From Zerene cesonia (lineage: Eukaryota; Arthropoda; Insecta; Lepidoptera; Pieridae): a stretch of 64,000 bases of DNA. Both the position numbers and the translations under genes were made by a program. The stretch covers positions 4,774,001-4,838,000 of the forward strand of contig NC_052130.1 in assembly GCF_012273895.1 (NCBI RefSeq). Reading direction: 5' to 3'. Of this stretch, positions 11,520 to 23,283 are shown one piece after another. Under the pieces are notes generated by a model, which ran no database searches, was not told the origin of the DNA, and worked only from the letters and a program-made list of their open reading frames with translations. Position 1 is the first letter of the stretch. Each line of letters starts with the position of its first letter.

Positions 11520-11705
11520 AAATAAACCGCTTTCATATTGTCAAAACTGTACCAAAATTAAATGAGTCACTCGGGAGGCACCAGTATTCAAATAAAAAAA
11601 GAACCATCTAAATCAGTTCACCCACTCGAAAGTTCTAGGATAAACCCTAAAAATAATGAGGGTCTCAACTCAAAAACTCATTCTTTTTTTTTTAAGTCGG
11701 TTGAA
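11520..11705 (-). repeat. GGAGGTT-type dispersed repeat
   Basis: Minus copy. It shares CTCGGGAGGCACCAG, TCAGTTCACCCACTCGAAAG and a final AAGTCGG with the copies at 50.8 and 53.4 kb. Confidence 0.6.
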
Positions 11706-12301
11706 AGTTCCTGCCACAGGGTCATAAAATTCAAACGTCATGCGTTACTCCTTAAAATTGTTCAATTAACTTTCTATTAATCTAAAGAAACCAGCGACCT
11801 AACAAACTATGTATCTTGACGCCGCTTTAGTAATCAGCTGTTACGACCACAGAATAAATTTGACTAGATATCGCAAGGACTCTTGTAAATCGTATTTTTT
11901 TGGGTTTATGGTTAACTCACGTCTCATGCAGTATATAATTACAAAGTAATTTAAAAATTTAACTCTCATTTTATCTTAATTGAAAAATTAAGATTCAATC
12001 ATTTAAAATCCGATATTAATTCTTCAATATTGATAGTCAAATTTAAATAATAGCCGGTTAAGTACAACTTTACTGGCATTCTCAAACAAACTGATTCCCT
12101 TTTTCTTTTATTTGTAGTCAGTACCTGAAAATCTCATTTAATAATCAATGACACGCTGAAAACATCATTTCGATAATTTCTTTATTAGCACAAAATAGTT
12201 TATTTATTCTAACCAGTGTTCAAATTTTCAGTTAATTATACCTGTTCAATTTAAGAACACAGTTAAATAATATTATCTTCGTGAGAAGTTTTATAAAATA
12301 T

Positions 12302-12466
12302 CAGCTGTTCGCCCCGGCTTCGACATAGCGCCATAGCCTACTTATGTCACTCAGCGAAGTTACAGCTTTCTAGTGGTGAATGAATTTTTAAAATTGATCC
12401 AGTAGTTTTTGAGTTTATCCATTACAAACAAAAATACAAATTCTTCTTCTTTATAATATTAGTAGA
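12302..12466 (-). mobile_element. Helitron, minus strand, worn 3' end
   Basis: In minus orientation it begins TCTACTAATATTATAAAG (complement at 12449-12466). It carries the CAGTAGTTTTTG and AGCGAAGTTACAGCTTTCTAG blocks of the family and ends near GAACAGCTG, a decayed CTAG end. Confidence 0.65.
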
Positions 12467-14388
12467 GTTTTCTTTATAGTAGTAGTAGTAGTAGAATATA
12501 TAACAGAATTTATAAAGACTCACTTCTCCCAACCTAGTACATATTTTTTTATTTTTTATGTTGCACCAATTTTTTTTTAAGTACCCCCCTATAATACTGT
12601 CGATGCTCCATCCAGTTCAATACGTGATCTGTGGTACTACAAAGTCGGTAGTATCCATGCCCCCGAATTAATATACGAATCACGATCATTAGCATCCGTT
12701 TTGCTGCGACATCTTTCACTAAAGCATATGACTTGAATGAAATATATGAGAAATGCGGCCTGTATTACGTAAGGAATTCGAACGCAATGGTTGGTGTCAC
12801 TTTCTTTTATATAATGGAAGGGTTCTTTGATTTGTATCAAGCGCCAGGATCAATGTTACCCTATTTTTACTGCGTATACTGCGTTTCCACGTTGTATATC
12901 GTTGCATTCACTCACACACTCATGCATTATAGGGTAAACGGCTCGATATTTGTGTAACTTAAATATGCGATACTGGGACTGTCAAAAAATAGCGCCAAAT
13001 TATTTTGCGTCTATAAAAAAGACTTGGAACAGTTAAAAATATTACAAAAATTCGTATTTTTGTGTTTCATCATCTTCGATCGACAGACCATCAGCTGTAC
13101 GTTAATAGTCTACTTATTATTTAATGTTATAAGTATTTTTCAAGTAAGACGCTTTTCGTAAATGATCTTCTTTCTAAGAACAAGTTAAAAAAGATAAAAA
13201 AAATGTAAATTCTTCTATAGCCCATAACATAATATATCGTAGTTTAACTCAATGAACATGATTTATGATTAAAAAAAGGTGTGGTTGTGTGTTACGCATG
13301 TTAGCATTAATTTGTAATGTTAGAAAAATAACAAAAGGTAATAGTAGAAATACAAACATAATAAACTAGCGCGGACTTTGCCTAGGACTGTCACGAAAAA
13401 TTATATAGCCTATGTTATCCGGTAAGAATGTATCTCTTCCGCTCGCGCCGCTGTATTTCAAAAACAGTGAAAAATCGAAAAGATTTATTTTTTTAAGTGG
13501 TGTAAAAAGGTTATACATAGACAGGAGGATGGCCGGAAATTGGTCTTACAAGGATCCCGATCACTGTATCGTAGATATATTAAGGGTTCCATTACTAAAG
13601 GAATGAATGAGATTAAAGGCGAATTATATTATTTTTAATAATTGATTAGCGTTCGACAGACGACAAACTATTCAGGCCGATTTCGCTACATTCGCTAGTT
13701 GAATATTAATTTGGCGCCGACAGCCTAACACATAAATCAATAAACCTGCCATATTAGTTCAGTCTTGCCAAAAAAACATTAAATATTTTTTGAGTAAGGG
13801 TGCACTTGACTGTCTTTAGCAGACGCCAACAATACAAACTGTTACCCATAAAAAAATCGTATTATTACTTGTACATACTTTTCCTCTTTTTTACACTTTA
13901 CTTGAGTTAGAGCAAAGAATACACTATATATGTATCTAGTATATACCTACTATGTACTATGTACCGACCCAATAAGTTCAAGTCCAGTAATTTATTATTT
14001 TGGGATACATAAGCTGCTATACGTCTTAAAAAATAATAATATAAATATACAATTATTTAACAATACGTACTATTCTTTAAATGTCATAATTAGTCAAATA
14101 TTGGAAAAATTATTTCATCAAATATTCTATACATATTGATATGATTATGAACGTAACATTTATCTTTGCTCTTCTTTCCATAAACAAGTAATTGTCAATG
14201 TCATTCCTCATATGTCACGTCACTTAGTGTATTCAGAGAAATCACGAGAAAAGTATTTGAGTTTTTTGTATAATTAATTAAAGATTTCTCTTTCTCTATA
14301 CACAGCATGCTTTTATCATAGCAGACAATTTGTTTGTGTACTTTAAATAAATGTGCTTTGTGTTTAATTGAAGTGAATAGTAATAATA

Positions 14389-16801
14389 ATGGCTAACAAT
14401 CGGATTCCTTCTGGGCCCAACACACCAGGTAGTCAACAGACACCTACACAACAGGGTATTAAAATATTTATCCAAAGGGACTATTCTGAAGGTACTGCAG
14501 TGAAATTCCAAACCAGATTTCCTCCAGAACTCGAAGATAGGGTAAGTTAGATATATTTTGTTTATGAGATATCAACACGCCTTAAAAATGTCCTTGATGT
14601 TATTAGGTGTGGACAGTGAAACATCAATAAAAATGGTAGAATGATTTTTAGCGCTTGAGAAAGAAAATTTAATAAGTTTCATATAAGGATTATATTTGTG
14701 TTTATAAAGTACTCAGAAATTCACATCTGTATATAATCTAGATTAGAATGTTGTTACAATAGGTATAGTACTTTCTAAACATTTTTGATATACAAACTTT
14801 CTTCTACTAAAAGCAGATATTAGACAGAGACTGAATGTTCATATACACCTTTGTGAAATTATTCAAATCAGAGTTATTAACATGATATGCAAATGCACTG
14901 AATCTTTCTAACCAATTAATATTAATGAAATTTTTACTGTATCTGCTTACATATGAACAATGGTATTAATATGATTTATATATGAGCTGTCAATAACCTC
15001 TTATTCCCGCTACGGGGAGTAAGTCCTTTGAGGGCTTTACAATGCCAAATGGTCAAGTGTAAACTTATGAATGTCAAGTCTTTTGTACTTGACCACTTCT
15101 TGTTAGTGTTTCATTTGTAGTATACAGGTGCTGGGTTCCAGTCACAGGAAGGAGGAAACAGAAAATTTGTTGTAAGGCACACAAGGACTGTGCTTAGTAT
15201 TAAACTGTTTCCAGACCTGTGAATATATTGAAATAGCATTCTGTTTTTTGTTTTTATTATTAAATGAACAAAATGAATAATAAAACTTTCTATTACATTT
15301 ACTATTGTTTTTTACACTTATTGAAATTAACAATAAACAACATTGTTTACAGATAGATAGACAAACATTTGAATACACAATAGAGAGACTGAACGAACAC
15401 TTTGATATGGCCGAGACGGCAGACTGCAGTACCTACTGTGAAGGATGCCTCGCTTGTCTTACAGCATACTTCATTTATATATGCACTGAGACGCATTATG
15501 AAAAGGTGAGCCCTTGAAAAAAAAAAACTTATCATACCTATGTACATAGATATGTACATAGATAGAGTGGGATTTGTTCCTTCATCCATTCACTAGACAA
15601 CTCATGATCCCAACCCAACTATGGTATTCTTCTAATTTTCAGTTTTATGTGTGCTTTTTCTGTTCTTTAAAACGTTTGTATTGAGTTCTATGAAACTGAA
15701 AACTAAATATTAATTTATTAATTGTATGACTGTTGTCATTCTACATAAGATAATAAATATGAAGGATATTATATTATACTATACCAATATTTGAGATTAA
15801 TTACATATTGTGAAATTATATTTATTTACATTACACATTACTTTAAATCTCAATAGTTTTCTTTACTTCACAACTAATCATTTATGTTGTTCTGATATTA
15901 AAAAAGAAATAAATAGGACAGGTGGACTTTTATTCTTTCTTTGTCATTTTTGCTGTCAATTATAGCTATCATATTGTCATTTATGAATCATTTTAACTTT
16001 ATATTACACCTTGTGGAAAGATAATTATCAAATTGATGATAAAAGTAAATATTATGATTTGTGTCACATGTGAGACTGCCATAATATATTTTTTAATCAT
16101 ATTGCCTATAGTTTTAAAGTATCTTTAAACAATATTTTATTATGCATTATTTGCTAATACATAGCACATTATAACACAGAATGTAAAAATTAAATGCCTT
16201 ACAATGGAACCTTAATGATTAATATTTTTTTTATTTAGTTCTTCTTAACATGTTTCAGCATCTTCGAAAAATATCAAAATTCATTGCAACACAGAATGAA
16301 AGGGTCTACAATCCGAGAGGAATACACTTAACAGACCCAATATTAAGAGGTTTACGTGTGATAGAGGTCACTATTATTGATGTACCCAACTGTCAAAGCC
16401 CTACAGGTAATTGCATAGTTCGATTTTGTTTTATATTAAGTTTATTTTATAACACCAAAAGATTGGTCTTTAATACTCTATTGGTAATGTTTGTGGTAAC
16501 TGACACTAGATGGCCTTCTTATTTAATACACATCAGTTAGTCAATTTCTAATTTTAGTATTTTCTAGAAGAGTTTCTAGAGTTACTATAAATATAAAGTA
16601 CTAACTGTGCCCCGCGGGATGAAAAGGTCCCGGTATTCCTACAGGATACGGACTTACGCGGGTGAAACCGCGGGGCGCAGCTAGTTTATAATAATTGTGT
16701 ATAATTATGACTAAAAATATAAAAGACTGTCCATAACAAATGCTACAAATTATCACACTATAATTGCAGGTAATTCAACAACACAGCTACGGCACACTTG
16801 A
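14389..16801 (+). CDS. GOLGA7: Golgin subfamily A member 7 / ERF4 orthologue
   Basis: Four coding exons (14389-14541, 15353-15505, 16259-16406, 16770-16801), all GT..AG, give 161 residues. Human GOLGA7 is shorter (about 137). The core is unmistakable: KIFIQRDYSEGTAVKFQTRF, ELEDRIDRQTFE, YCEGCLACLTAYFIYIC, ETHYEK, NERVYNPRG and LTDPILRGLRVIEVTI. Cys83 and Cys86 in EGCLAC match the cysteines that are palmitoylated in the family. GOLGA7 is the small partner that stabilises the acyltransferase DHHC9 (Erf2-Erf4 in yeast), which palmitoylates Ras-type proteins at the Golgi. Exon 3 has a competing in-frame-looking start at 16250; the acceptor at 16257-16258 is chosen because it joins HYEK to HLRKISKF without a gap. 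The N-terminus is a Ser/Thr/Pro/Gln-rich extension. The tail after VTI (DVPNCQSPTGNSTTQLRHT) is less conserved and crosses an intron holding a Helitron end. Confidence 0.95.
16601..16684 (+). mobile_element. Helitron 3' end pair, head to head
   Basis: The right end CCGCGGGGCGCAGCTAG (followed by T) is mirrored at the left by CTAACTGTGCCCCGCGG, 15 of 17 bases matching in inverted orientation. Only about 50 bases lie between. It sits in GOLGA7 intron 3. Confidence 0.65.
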
Positions 16802-18694
16802 CCACCGCAAGAAAACAGGGAGTTCTTTATGTAACAGTCAAAGTATTGGTTTTGATGGTGCTTATAATATGAGTGTGAATTGAACTCAACTTGAGGGTAG
16901 TTTTGAAAATTTGTTATAGTCTCATATCTCAGTATCTCAGTAATTAATAATGATATACACATTAGTTTTGTAGTGAGTTTAATGGTATACAATTTTGTAA
17001 ATAATATAGATGTAAAAAATCTAAAACACAGACGTTTTTACACATGGTTTTTTATCAATCTCACTTATATTTAAATGATATGTCAGCACACACATAGCTG
17101 AAAAAATAAGTCGCTTAAAATGTGTATAAAAGTCTTAAATTCAGTTATATTATTAGTTACATGCGATTCCGTAAACTAATATGTTATTTGTACAAAAGAG
17201 CTTAATCACTGCCAAGTATTATCAAAATCCGTTCCGTGATTTTGCGTACATACATACACATTCTGCCAAATTTGGCGATTATAATAATATTATAATTGTT
17301 TATAGTATCGTTAAAAACGTCAGAAACTGTTTTTCAGCTATGACTGACAACATCACAGCATATGCTGACTTCAGCGCTGATTTTCAGTCTCACTTCCATT
17401 CAGTCTTGAGTTCAATTTACACCAATCATAAGCCCCTAAGTGGACATGAAAGTGACATTTGGTGTTTCGGTTGTACTTCTGTTAGTGCTAGCATTTAATA
17501 CTTTTAGTTAAGATTTAGTGATTGTCTAACAAGCCAATTAGCTCTAATGCAATGTGTCATCTATTGTGTATAATTTATTGTGATGAAAAATTATCAAGTG
17601 ACGCATTTTGCTCCTTTTGATAATGTATACATTTACATACAATACAGGCAATTAAATAGAATAATATAAAAGCCCAGTATTATTTTACTATTATTACGGG
17701 ATTTTGTCTAATATGATTATTTTTTGGACTTATTTTTCTTTTTTTTTACCTAATACTTACGTTAATTTTCATTATAGTTTATATTGTTTTTTCGATTATT
17801 TGTAATAAATACGAAATTCATTGAATTACCTTGTTATTTAGCAAAATGCGTCATTATGGAATGCCTTTTTCGATTGGTTTAAATATTAGCTAAGGTATAT
17901 TAAGTTGTATTATATTTATTATCAAAACAAATGTATGGAGAACTCCCTTGCCAAAATTATCTTCCATTTGAATGGACATTGTGTATGATCCGATAAGTTA
18001 AATATTTTAATCTTGGAAAATTATAATTTATATTATTGTATAAAAATGTATGCATGATAATATTACTTAGGAGTAATAATGATGGTTTAAACTGTTGTAA
18101 CGACGTATTGCGACGTTGTCGTGACGATTTTTCAATCGGTACGATGAAATATCGTCTAGTGTAAGTAGCATGAATGATACTTCGCTGCTATTGGTGGATT
18201 GTGTTTGGAAGTGTAACATTAGTAATTTGATTGGTTAACGTAAAAAAATATGATATTATGACCGTAATATAATTGAATATAAACAAATAGGTAAAAGTAA
18301 AAAGGAAGTACTGATTACAAGAGATTGTTTTATTATCGAAAGTTGTAAAAGCTTTGACGATTTTTATCCGTGTTATAAATAATAGGAACATACGATTTCA
18401 TTGGTAAACGGACTTGACTAGATTTGGGAGAGGAATAGATATATATACTGACGTAACGGAAAAAACATTAAAGTTAGAATTCTAGAGAGATAGACTATTT
18501 GAGTCATACTTAAGCGATTTTTATAGCAGGCCTTTTCACTTTGATACTAATTTAACTGATTGTACGGATGATGCAACACGTAAATTGCACTTGGGTTTGC
18601 TTATAAGTTGCTATGTTAAACATGTAAGCCCTCGGGCCTATTAAAATCGTACTCCTTTAAACATTGCCGTTTTAAATGCGTAACACAATCACAG
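16802..18694. other. GOLGA7 3' flank and unique AT-rich DNA
   Basis: The 3' UTR probably starts here; several AATAAA-like words occur but none is decisive. A Helitron-like scrap (AAAATCCGTTCCGTGATTTTGCGT) is at about 17220-17250. No further coding exon seen. Confidence 0.4.
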
Positions 18695-18710
18695 CGTTAC
18701 CATGGTAACG
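18695..18710. promoter_or_regulatory. Perfect RFX-type X-box palindrome
   Basis: CGTTACCATGGTAACG is a 16-bp perfect palindrome. Its core GTTACCATGGTAAC fits the X-box bound by RFX factors (GTNRCC..RGYAAC). It is not next to a recognised promoter, so function is unproven. Confidence 0.5.
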
Positions 18711-18769
18711 GGCTTTGGTTTGATTCAAATTATACTTTTTTTTATTTTTATAGTAGAAATCTTACATAG

Positions 18770-18912
18770 ATACCCACGGCCCCCGGGGAAGAGGTCGTGG
18801 GTTATGTCGGATTCCTACCGACTAAAACCCCACTGTGTTCCATCGAGCCACATAAGTGAAGGGGCCACGGGTACTTGTTAGAATTCCACCGCGACCCCTC
18901 GGCGGAATTCAA
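18770..18912. repeat. GC-rich repeat with terminal hairpin
   Basis: A GC-rich island in AT-rich surroundings. It contains GGATTCCTACCGACTAAAA and an inverted pair, GAATTCCACCG at 18881-18891 against CGGCGGAATTC at 18900-18910 (one mismatch). I recognise the style as a dispersed lepidopteran repeat but cannot name its family. Confidence 0.45.
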
Positions 18913-19544
18913 ATTATACTGATGGAACGAGTATTGGTAATTAAAAATGCTTACTTAAATTGTGTCTGATTGTATACGATATACAAGGACTTGTGACTAT
19001 CTGAGGTTTTATAATGGCACTGTTTACTTTGAACAGGAAATAAAAATGTCCTTGAATGATTGTTTTTATAATTTCGCGGGTGATATAATATAGATTGCAC
19101 TTGTGTTTGTTCACGTGTTTGCTTAAAAATTACAAACCAGATCTACAAGGTCTCGGGGCTTTAAATTATGATTGAAAAAAAAATACATCAGCTTAAAACG
19201 TTAGACAAAATTTAATTAAGTTTTTTTTTCTATTTTGACTCCTAAATGACATGGCGTTAGCATGGCAACAATTACGTTCAAATAAGTTAATTTATTTACG
19301 TATATTGATATTTAAATTTTAATAGATTCATTGATGAAACTTGACAAGCAGTAAGAACTTACGTTAGGTTTCAATACATAACTTTCATTAATGAAGACGC
19401 CTCTGAAAGCATCGTTACTGAGTCGCTACCATTCTGCACATATAAATAAAGAAATGACAATGACATTTATACAGGAGCGAAACCTAATGCGTTGATTTTG
19501 GTTTGAGATCCTATATTGAAACCGGCCGTTGGGAAACAATAAAA

Positions 19545-19660
19545 ATAAGGTATTGTCTTGTGTTCGATTTTACGCGAGTATGAAACATTTAAAATTTAAA
19601 GACTTTACGAATTTTAATCGCGATTTATTCATTGTATCATTTAAATATAAATAGTATAAA
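19545..19660 (+). repeat. Dispersed repeat with ATTTTACGCGAGTAT block
   Basis: It shares TCTTGTGTTCGATTTTACGC and CGCGATTTATTCATTGTAT with an inverted copy at about 47640-47795. The 47-kb copy also carries a central CATGACCACGCTCGCTG block that is missing here, so this copy has an internal deletion. Confidence 0.6.
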
Positions 19661-19980
19661 AATATGAATAAATGACGTTGAAAAGAGTTTAATTTTTGAA
19701 TAATAAAGAGGTACAGGTACGAGTAGGTTCTCTTCGTAACTGAATTCATGGTAAAAGAGATTTGCACATTTTAAGAACTTTCGTGTTTTGTGTTATTACT
19801 TATTGAATTATGTACACAGTGTCTTAATTGTAATTCTATTGTATAAATTAAATATATTGTGAATATTGTTTATATCGTGTGTCATTAGCTACCTAAGAGT
19901 ATAAGGTCCACAATGCACGATTTGTTGATAGAGGCATTGATAGTCTATTAGAAACTTTCGACACATATTTCGCATTATTC

Positions 19981-20115
19981 AAATTCAAATTCAAATTAAA
20001 ATTGTTTATTAAATCAAACACTTATCATAACCTTATAGCTAAGTACTGTAGCAGTACAAAAAGGTATCAACCTATTTGTACTGCTACAAATGAAGGTTCA
20101 AGTTAAATATATCAG
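19981..20115. repeat. CAAATT-rich repeat with inverted arms
   Basis: Tandem CAAATT units are followed by AGTACTGTAGCAGTACAAA and, about 25 bases on, TTTGTACTGCTACA, which can pair with it. Probably the tail of a retroelement; family not identified. Confidence 0.4.
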
Positions 20116-20284
20116 TATCTTCTTATTTGTACTTATATTTGACAGCCACGCTAAACAGAAGATCCAACAGTTATGAAACCGGCGAAACCGTTCATTAATT
20201 TCATATTTGCTTTGTAATGTTAAAATTTCTATACTTTTCTTATTTGGATGCTCAGTCAATAAGTTTTTTCAAAAAGGGTTTTTT

Positions 20285-20525
20285 ATAAGTGCAATCAATT
20301 ACACAAAATGCAACGGAACTGATTGACTGATCTAACGACGCACAGCCCAGTCCGCTGTACCGATCGGGCTGAAATTTGGCATACAGATAGCCTATATGTT
20401 GTGGGTATCTATCTGCTAAGAAAGGATTTTGATATATTCTACCCCCATGGTAACAAAATTGGGGATGAAAGTTTGTAACGAACCCCCATGGTGACAAAAT
20501 TGGGGATGAAAGTTTGTAAAAAATG
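20285..20525 (+). mobile_element. Helitron-related element (GGCTGAAATTT family), internal part
   Basis: Matches the copy at 41.1-41.35 kb (GATCGGGCTGAAATTT, CAGATAG, CTAAG..AGGATTTTGAT). The CTAG end is missing. Its 3' portion is a tandem duplication, listed next. Confidence 0.55.
20442..20523 (+). repeat. Two tandem 41-bp units
   Basis: The unit starts CCCCCATGGTRACAAAATTG; copies begin at 20442 and 20483 and differ at only a few positions. Repetitive peptides read from the minus strand here are by-products. Confidence 0.85.
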
Positions 20526-21131
20526 GATGTTGTTTGAGGTTGCGGGCTAGTGTTTTCATATGTTGTCTTGATTGAAAATAACGTGATATCGACGATATTA
20601 TACGACAAATATTGAGTTTTTTAATCATAGGTATAGAATACATTTATTAATCTATGAATATTCACACAAGTATTCTTGTCATAAATTTTGTTTATTATTA
20701 TTATTTCTCTTTTATTTAATGTTGATATGGCTTCTTCGTTAGTTAAATATCTTCCTAATATTAATTTGAGAGAACACGTGACAAATATTTTTTTTTTAGT
20801 TTCAATATGAAGAGACTAACAATCGATTGCAAAAGCACAGTTTCAAGGCATTATATATACCCTTTATACGATAAGTCTGCATTGTAAATCTTGATAGCTA
20901 TAATAAATTAGTTCATTTCATATTTGTATAAATGTCTTTTGTGGGGGTACCCGTCACATCCCATATTATCATCCCTCCCGTCCCATCCCATCATAATATA
21001 TTCCCTTGTATATTTAAAACTTGTGTTTATTAAATGTTACTGCAAAATTATTTTAAGTACTATTAAAATAAATGTTTGAATAATGTTGCGTTTTATGTAT
21101 ATAATTCCTGTTTCTCTTATTAATAGATATA

Positions 21132-21238
21132 CTAGGTATTTGCCCGTGGCTTCGCCCGTATGGTCAGAGGAAACTTCCATGGGAATTAGGTGTTTCATCG
21201 CGGTAAAAAGTGGTCTATGTATCTACAGACAAAATTAT
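21132..21238 (-). mobile_element. Helitron 3' part, interrupted by a SINE
   Basis: CTAGGTATTTGCCCGTGGCT at its left is the inverted 3' end of a Helitron. Its body stops at 21238, where a minus-strand SINE begins. Confidence 0.55.
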
Positions 21239-21537
21239 AGCCCATATATGTTCCCACTGCTGGAACACAGGCCTCCTATGAGGGTTCAGGCCATAATCCA
21301 CCACGCTGGCCAAGTGCGGGTTGGCAGATGTCACATGTCGTCAAACTTTTTTGATTCTCGGACATGTCGGTTTCCTCACGATGTTTTCCTTCACCGCAGC
21401 CGCCTTAAGCAGTGGTGACGTTATCTTCATGCGCAGATAAATTGAAAAATCAATTTATTTCCTGCACGCTCGCCCGGTCTCGAACCCCGATGTATCGATT
21501 TTGAAGTCCAAGGTTCTCACCACTGAGCCACCACTGC
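21239..21537 (-). mobile_element. tRNA-derived SINE (GAT-tailed family), near full length
   Basis: On the minus strand it opens GCAGTGGTGGCTCAGTGGTG (A box) and has a B-box-like GGTTCGAGACC. The body follows (GTGAAGGAAAACATCGTGAGG, TGCCAACCCGCACTTGGCC), then TGGGAACATATATGGGCT at the tail. Nine or more copies occur in this window. Confidence 0.85.
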
Positions 21538-21714
21538 TTTTTATTATAATATATATTGTTATATGTTTGATAATCATTGTAAATATGTATAATATTAATT
21601 CATCATAAGTTTATTTATTTTACGTCAGTGTATAAGTATATATAACAGAAATCACTACTATTTTTTTTTTTTTTCTAAAACCTTAATTTTTGCTCACCCT
21701 CTTCTACAATGTTT

Positions 21715-21870
21715 CTCTTATTATTTATATGGTAGTCTGGAAGAGATCGCTACCTAGCGATAAGACCGCCATTTGTACATATTCTCTCTTTTGTTTGTGT
21801 TTATCTATGTTTTCCTGTAAATTCTTGTGTGCCATAAAGTGTTATCTATCTATCTTTATAATTATTTATA
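21715..21870 (+). mobile_element. LINE 3' tail
   Basis: GTCTGGAAGAGATCGCTACC, GCGATAAGACCGCC and a final ATAAAGTG..ATCTATCTATC repeat form the 3' end of a LINE common in Lepidoptera. A worn copy is at 42957-43062. No reverse transcriptase is left. Confidence 0.6.
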
Positions 21871-22012
21871 ATGTCAGTAAGAACTAGAATGATGCTGGTA
21901 TGCCCCCCAAAGATTGTTCTCCGTTTAGTCTACGTCCTATTATACTTAGTCTGGCCATAAATACTGTTACACTTAATTATAAAAAAATATTACATTTGAA
22001 TTTCGAATCTGT

Positions 22013-23012
22013 NNNNNNNNNNNNNNNNNNNNNNNNNNNNNNNNNNNNNNNNNNNNNNNNNNNNNNNNNNNNNNNNNNNNNNNNNNNNNNNNNNNNNNNN
22101 NNNNNNNNNNNNNNNNNNNNNNNNNNNNNNNNNNNNNNNNNNNNNNNNNNNNNNNNNNNNNNNNNNNNNNNNNNNNNNNNNNNNNNNNNNNNNNNNNNNN
22201 NNNNNNNNNNNNNNNNNNNNNNNNNNNNNNNNNNNNNNNNNNNNNNNNNNNNNNNNNNNNNNNNNNNNNNNNNNNNNNNNNNNNNNNNNNNNNNNNNNNN
22301 NNNNNNNNNNNNNNNNNNNNNNNNNNNNNNNNNNNNNNNNNNNNNNNNNNNNNNNNNNNNNNNNNNNNNNNNNNNNNNNNNNNNNNNNNNNNNNNNNNNN
22401 NNNNNNNNNNNNNNNNNNNNNNNNNNNNNNNNNNNNNNNNNNNNNNNNNNNNNNNNNNNNNNNNNNNNNNNNNNNNNNNNNNNNNNNNNNNNNNNNNNNN
22501 NNNNNNNNNNNNNNNNNNNNNNNNNNNNNNNNNNNNNNNNNNNNNNNNNNNNNNNNNNNNNNNNNNNNNNNNNNNNNNNNNNNNNNNNNNNNNNNNNNNN
22601 NNNNNNNNNNNNNNNNNNNNNNNNNNNNNNNNNNNNNNNNNNNNNNNNNNNNNNNNNNNNNNNNNNNNNNNNNNNNNNNNNNNNNNNNNNNNNNNNNNNN
22701 NNNNNNNNNNNNNNNNNNNNNNNNNNNNNNNNNNNNNNNNNNNNNNNNNNNNNNNNNNNNNNNNNNNNNNNNNNNNNNNNNNNNNNNNNNNNNNNNNNNN
22801 NNNNNNNNNNNNNNNNNNNNNNNNNNNNNNNNNNNNNNNNNNNNNNNNNNNNNNNNNNNNNNNNNNNNNNNNNNNNNNNNNNNNNNNNNNNNNNNNNNNN
22901 NNNNNNNNNNNNNNNNNNNNNNNNNNNNNNNNNNNNNNNNNNNNNNNNNNNNNNNNNNNNNNNNNNNNNNNNNNNNNNNNNNNNNNNNNNNNNNNNNNNN
23001 NNNNNNNNNNNN
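22013..23012. other. Assembly gap, exactly 1000 N
   Basis: Placeholder-length gap; the true size is unknown. Confidence 0.99.
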
Positions 23013-23084
23013 GTAATAAATGTTATTTGCAGTTAACAATTTTCTTTTTTCTTTATTACAATATTTATGGCAAGACTAGGTATA

Positions 23085-23283
23085 TACTCAGAAAATTTCA
23101 TGTGAATTGGTCAAGCCGTTTTGCAACAATTTGATTACAAACACTGTGAAACGAGAATGTATGTAGATGAAGATAAAATCGTTGAGAAGATTTTATAAGA
23201 AATAAATCCAATTTGTCGTGATCAAAAATAATTTATTTTATTAGTGCTTGACCGCGTGAGCAGCGCCGCGGGCGGTAAACTAG
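23085..23283 (+). mobile_element. Helitron, 5' end worn
   Basis: Ends GCCGCGGGCGGTAAACTAG before T. The body has the family words AATTTCATGTGAATTGGTCA and AAGCCGTTTTGCAAC. The 5' boundary is uncertain. Confidence 0.55.

Larger units (their letters stand above)
9166..14388. other. Intergenic region between the Osiris gene and GOLGA7
   Basis: No coding exon found. It holds a full Helitron (9882-10085), worn minus-strand Helitrons (about 10905-11060, 12302-12466 and from 13367), a GGAGGTT-type repeat (11520-11705), a palindrome cluster (11140-11189) and otherwise unique AT-rich DNA. Open frames at 12637-12957 and 13412-13606 have no splice or family support. Confidence 0.5.

Noticed and set aside
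12637..12957. Overlapping frames on both strands
   Set aside because: Neither has a splice context, signal peptide or family match; overlapping frames of this length are expected by chance.
17181..17498. 105-codon open frame downstream of GOLGA7
   Set aside because: Starts in a Helitron scrap, has no recognisable domain and no splice context.
21083..21418. 111-codon frame, and similar frames at 38206-38403 and 60271-60468
   Set aside because: They read through the GAT-tailed SINE; the shared peptide comes from the repeat.
21900..23039. Open frames of 349-378 codons across the first internal gap
   Set aside because: They consist almost wholly of N; the same holds for frames at 46113-47144 and 54471-55968.
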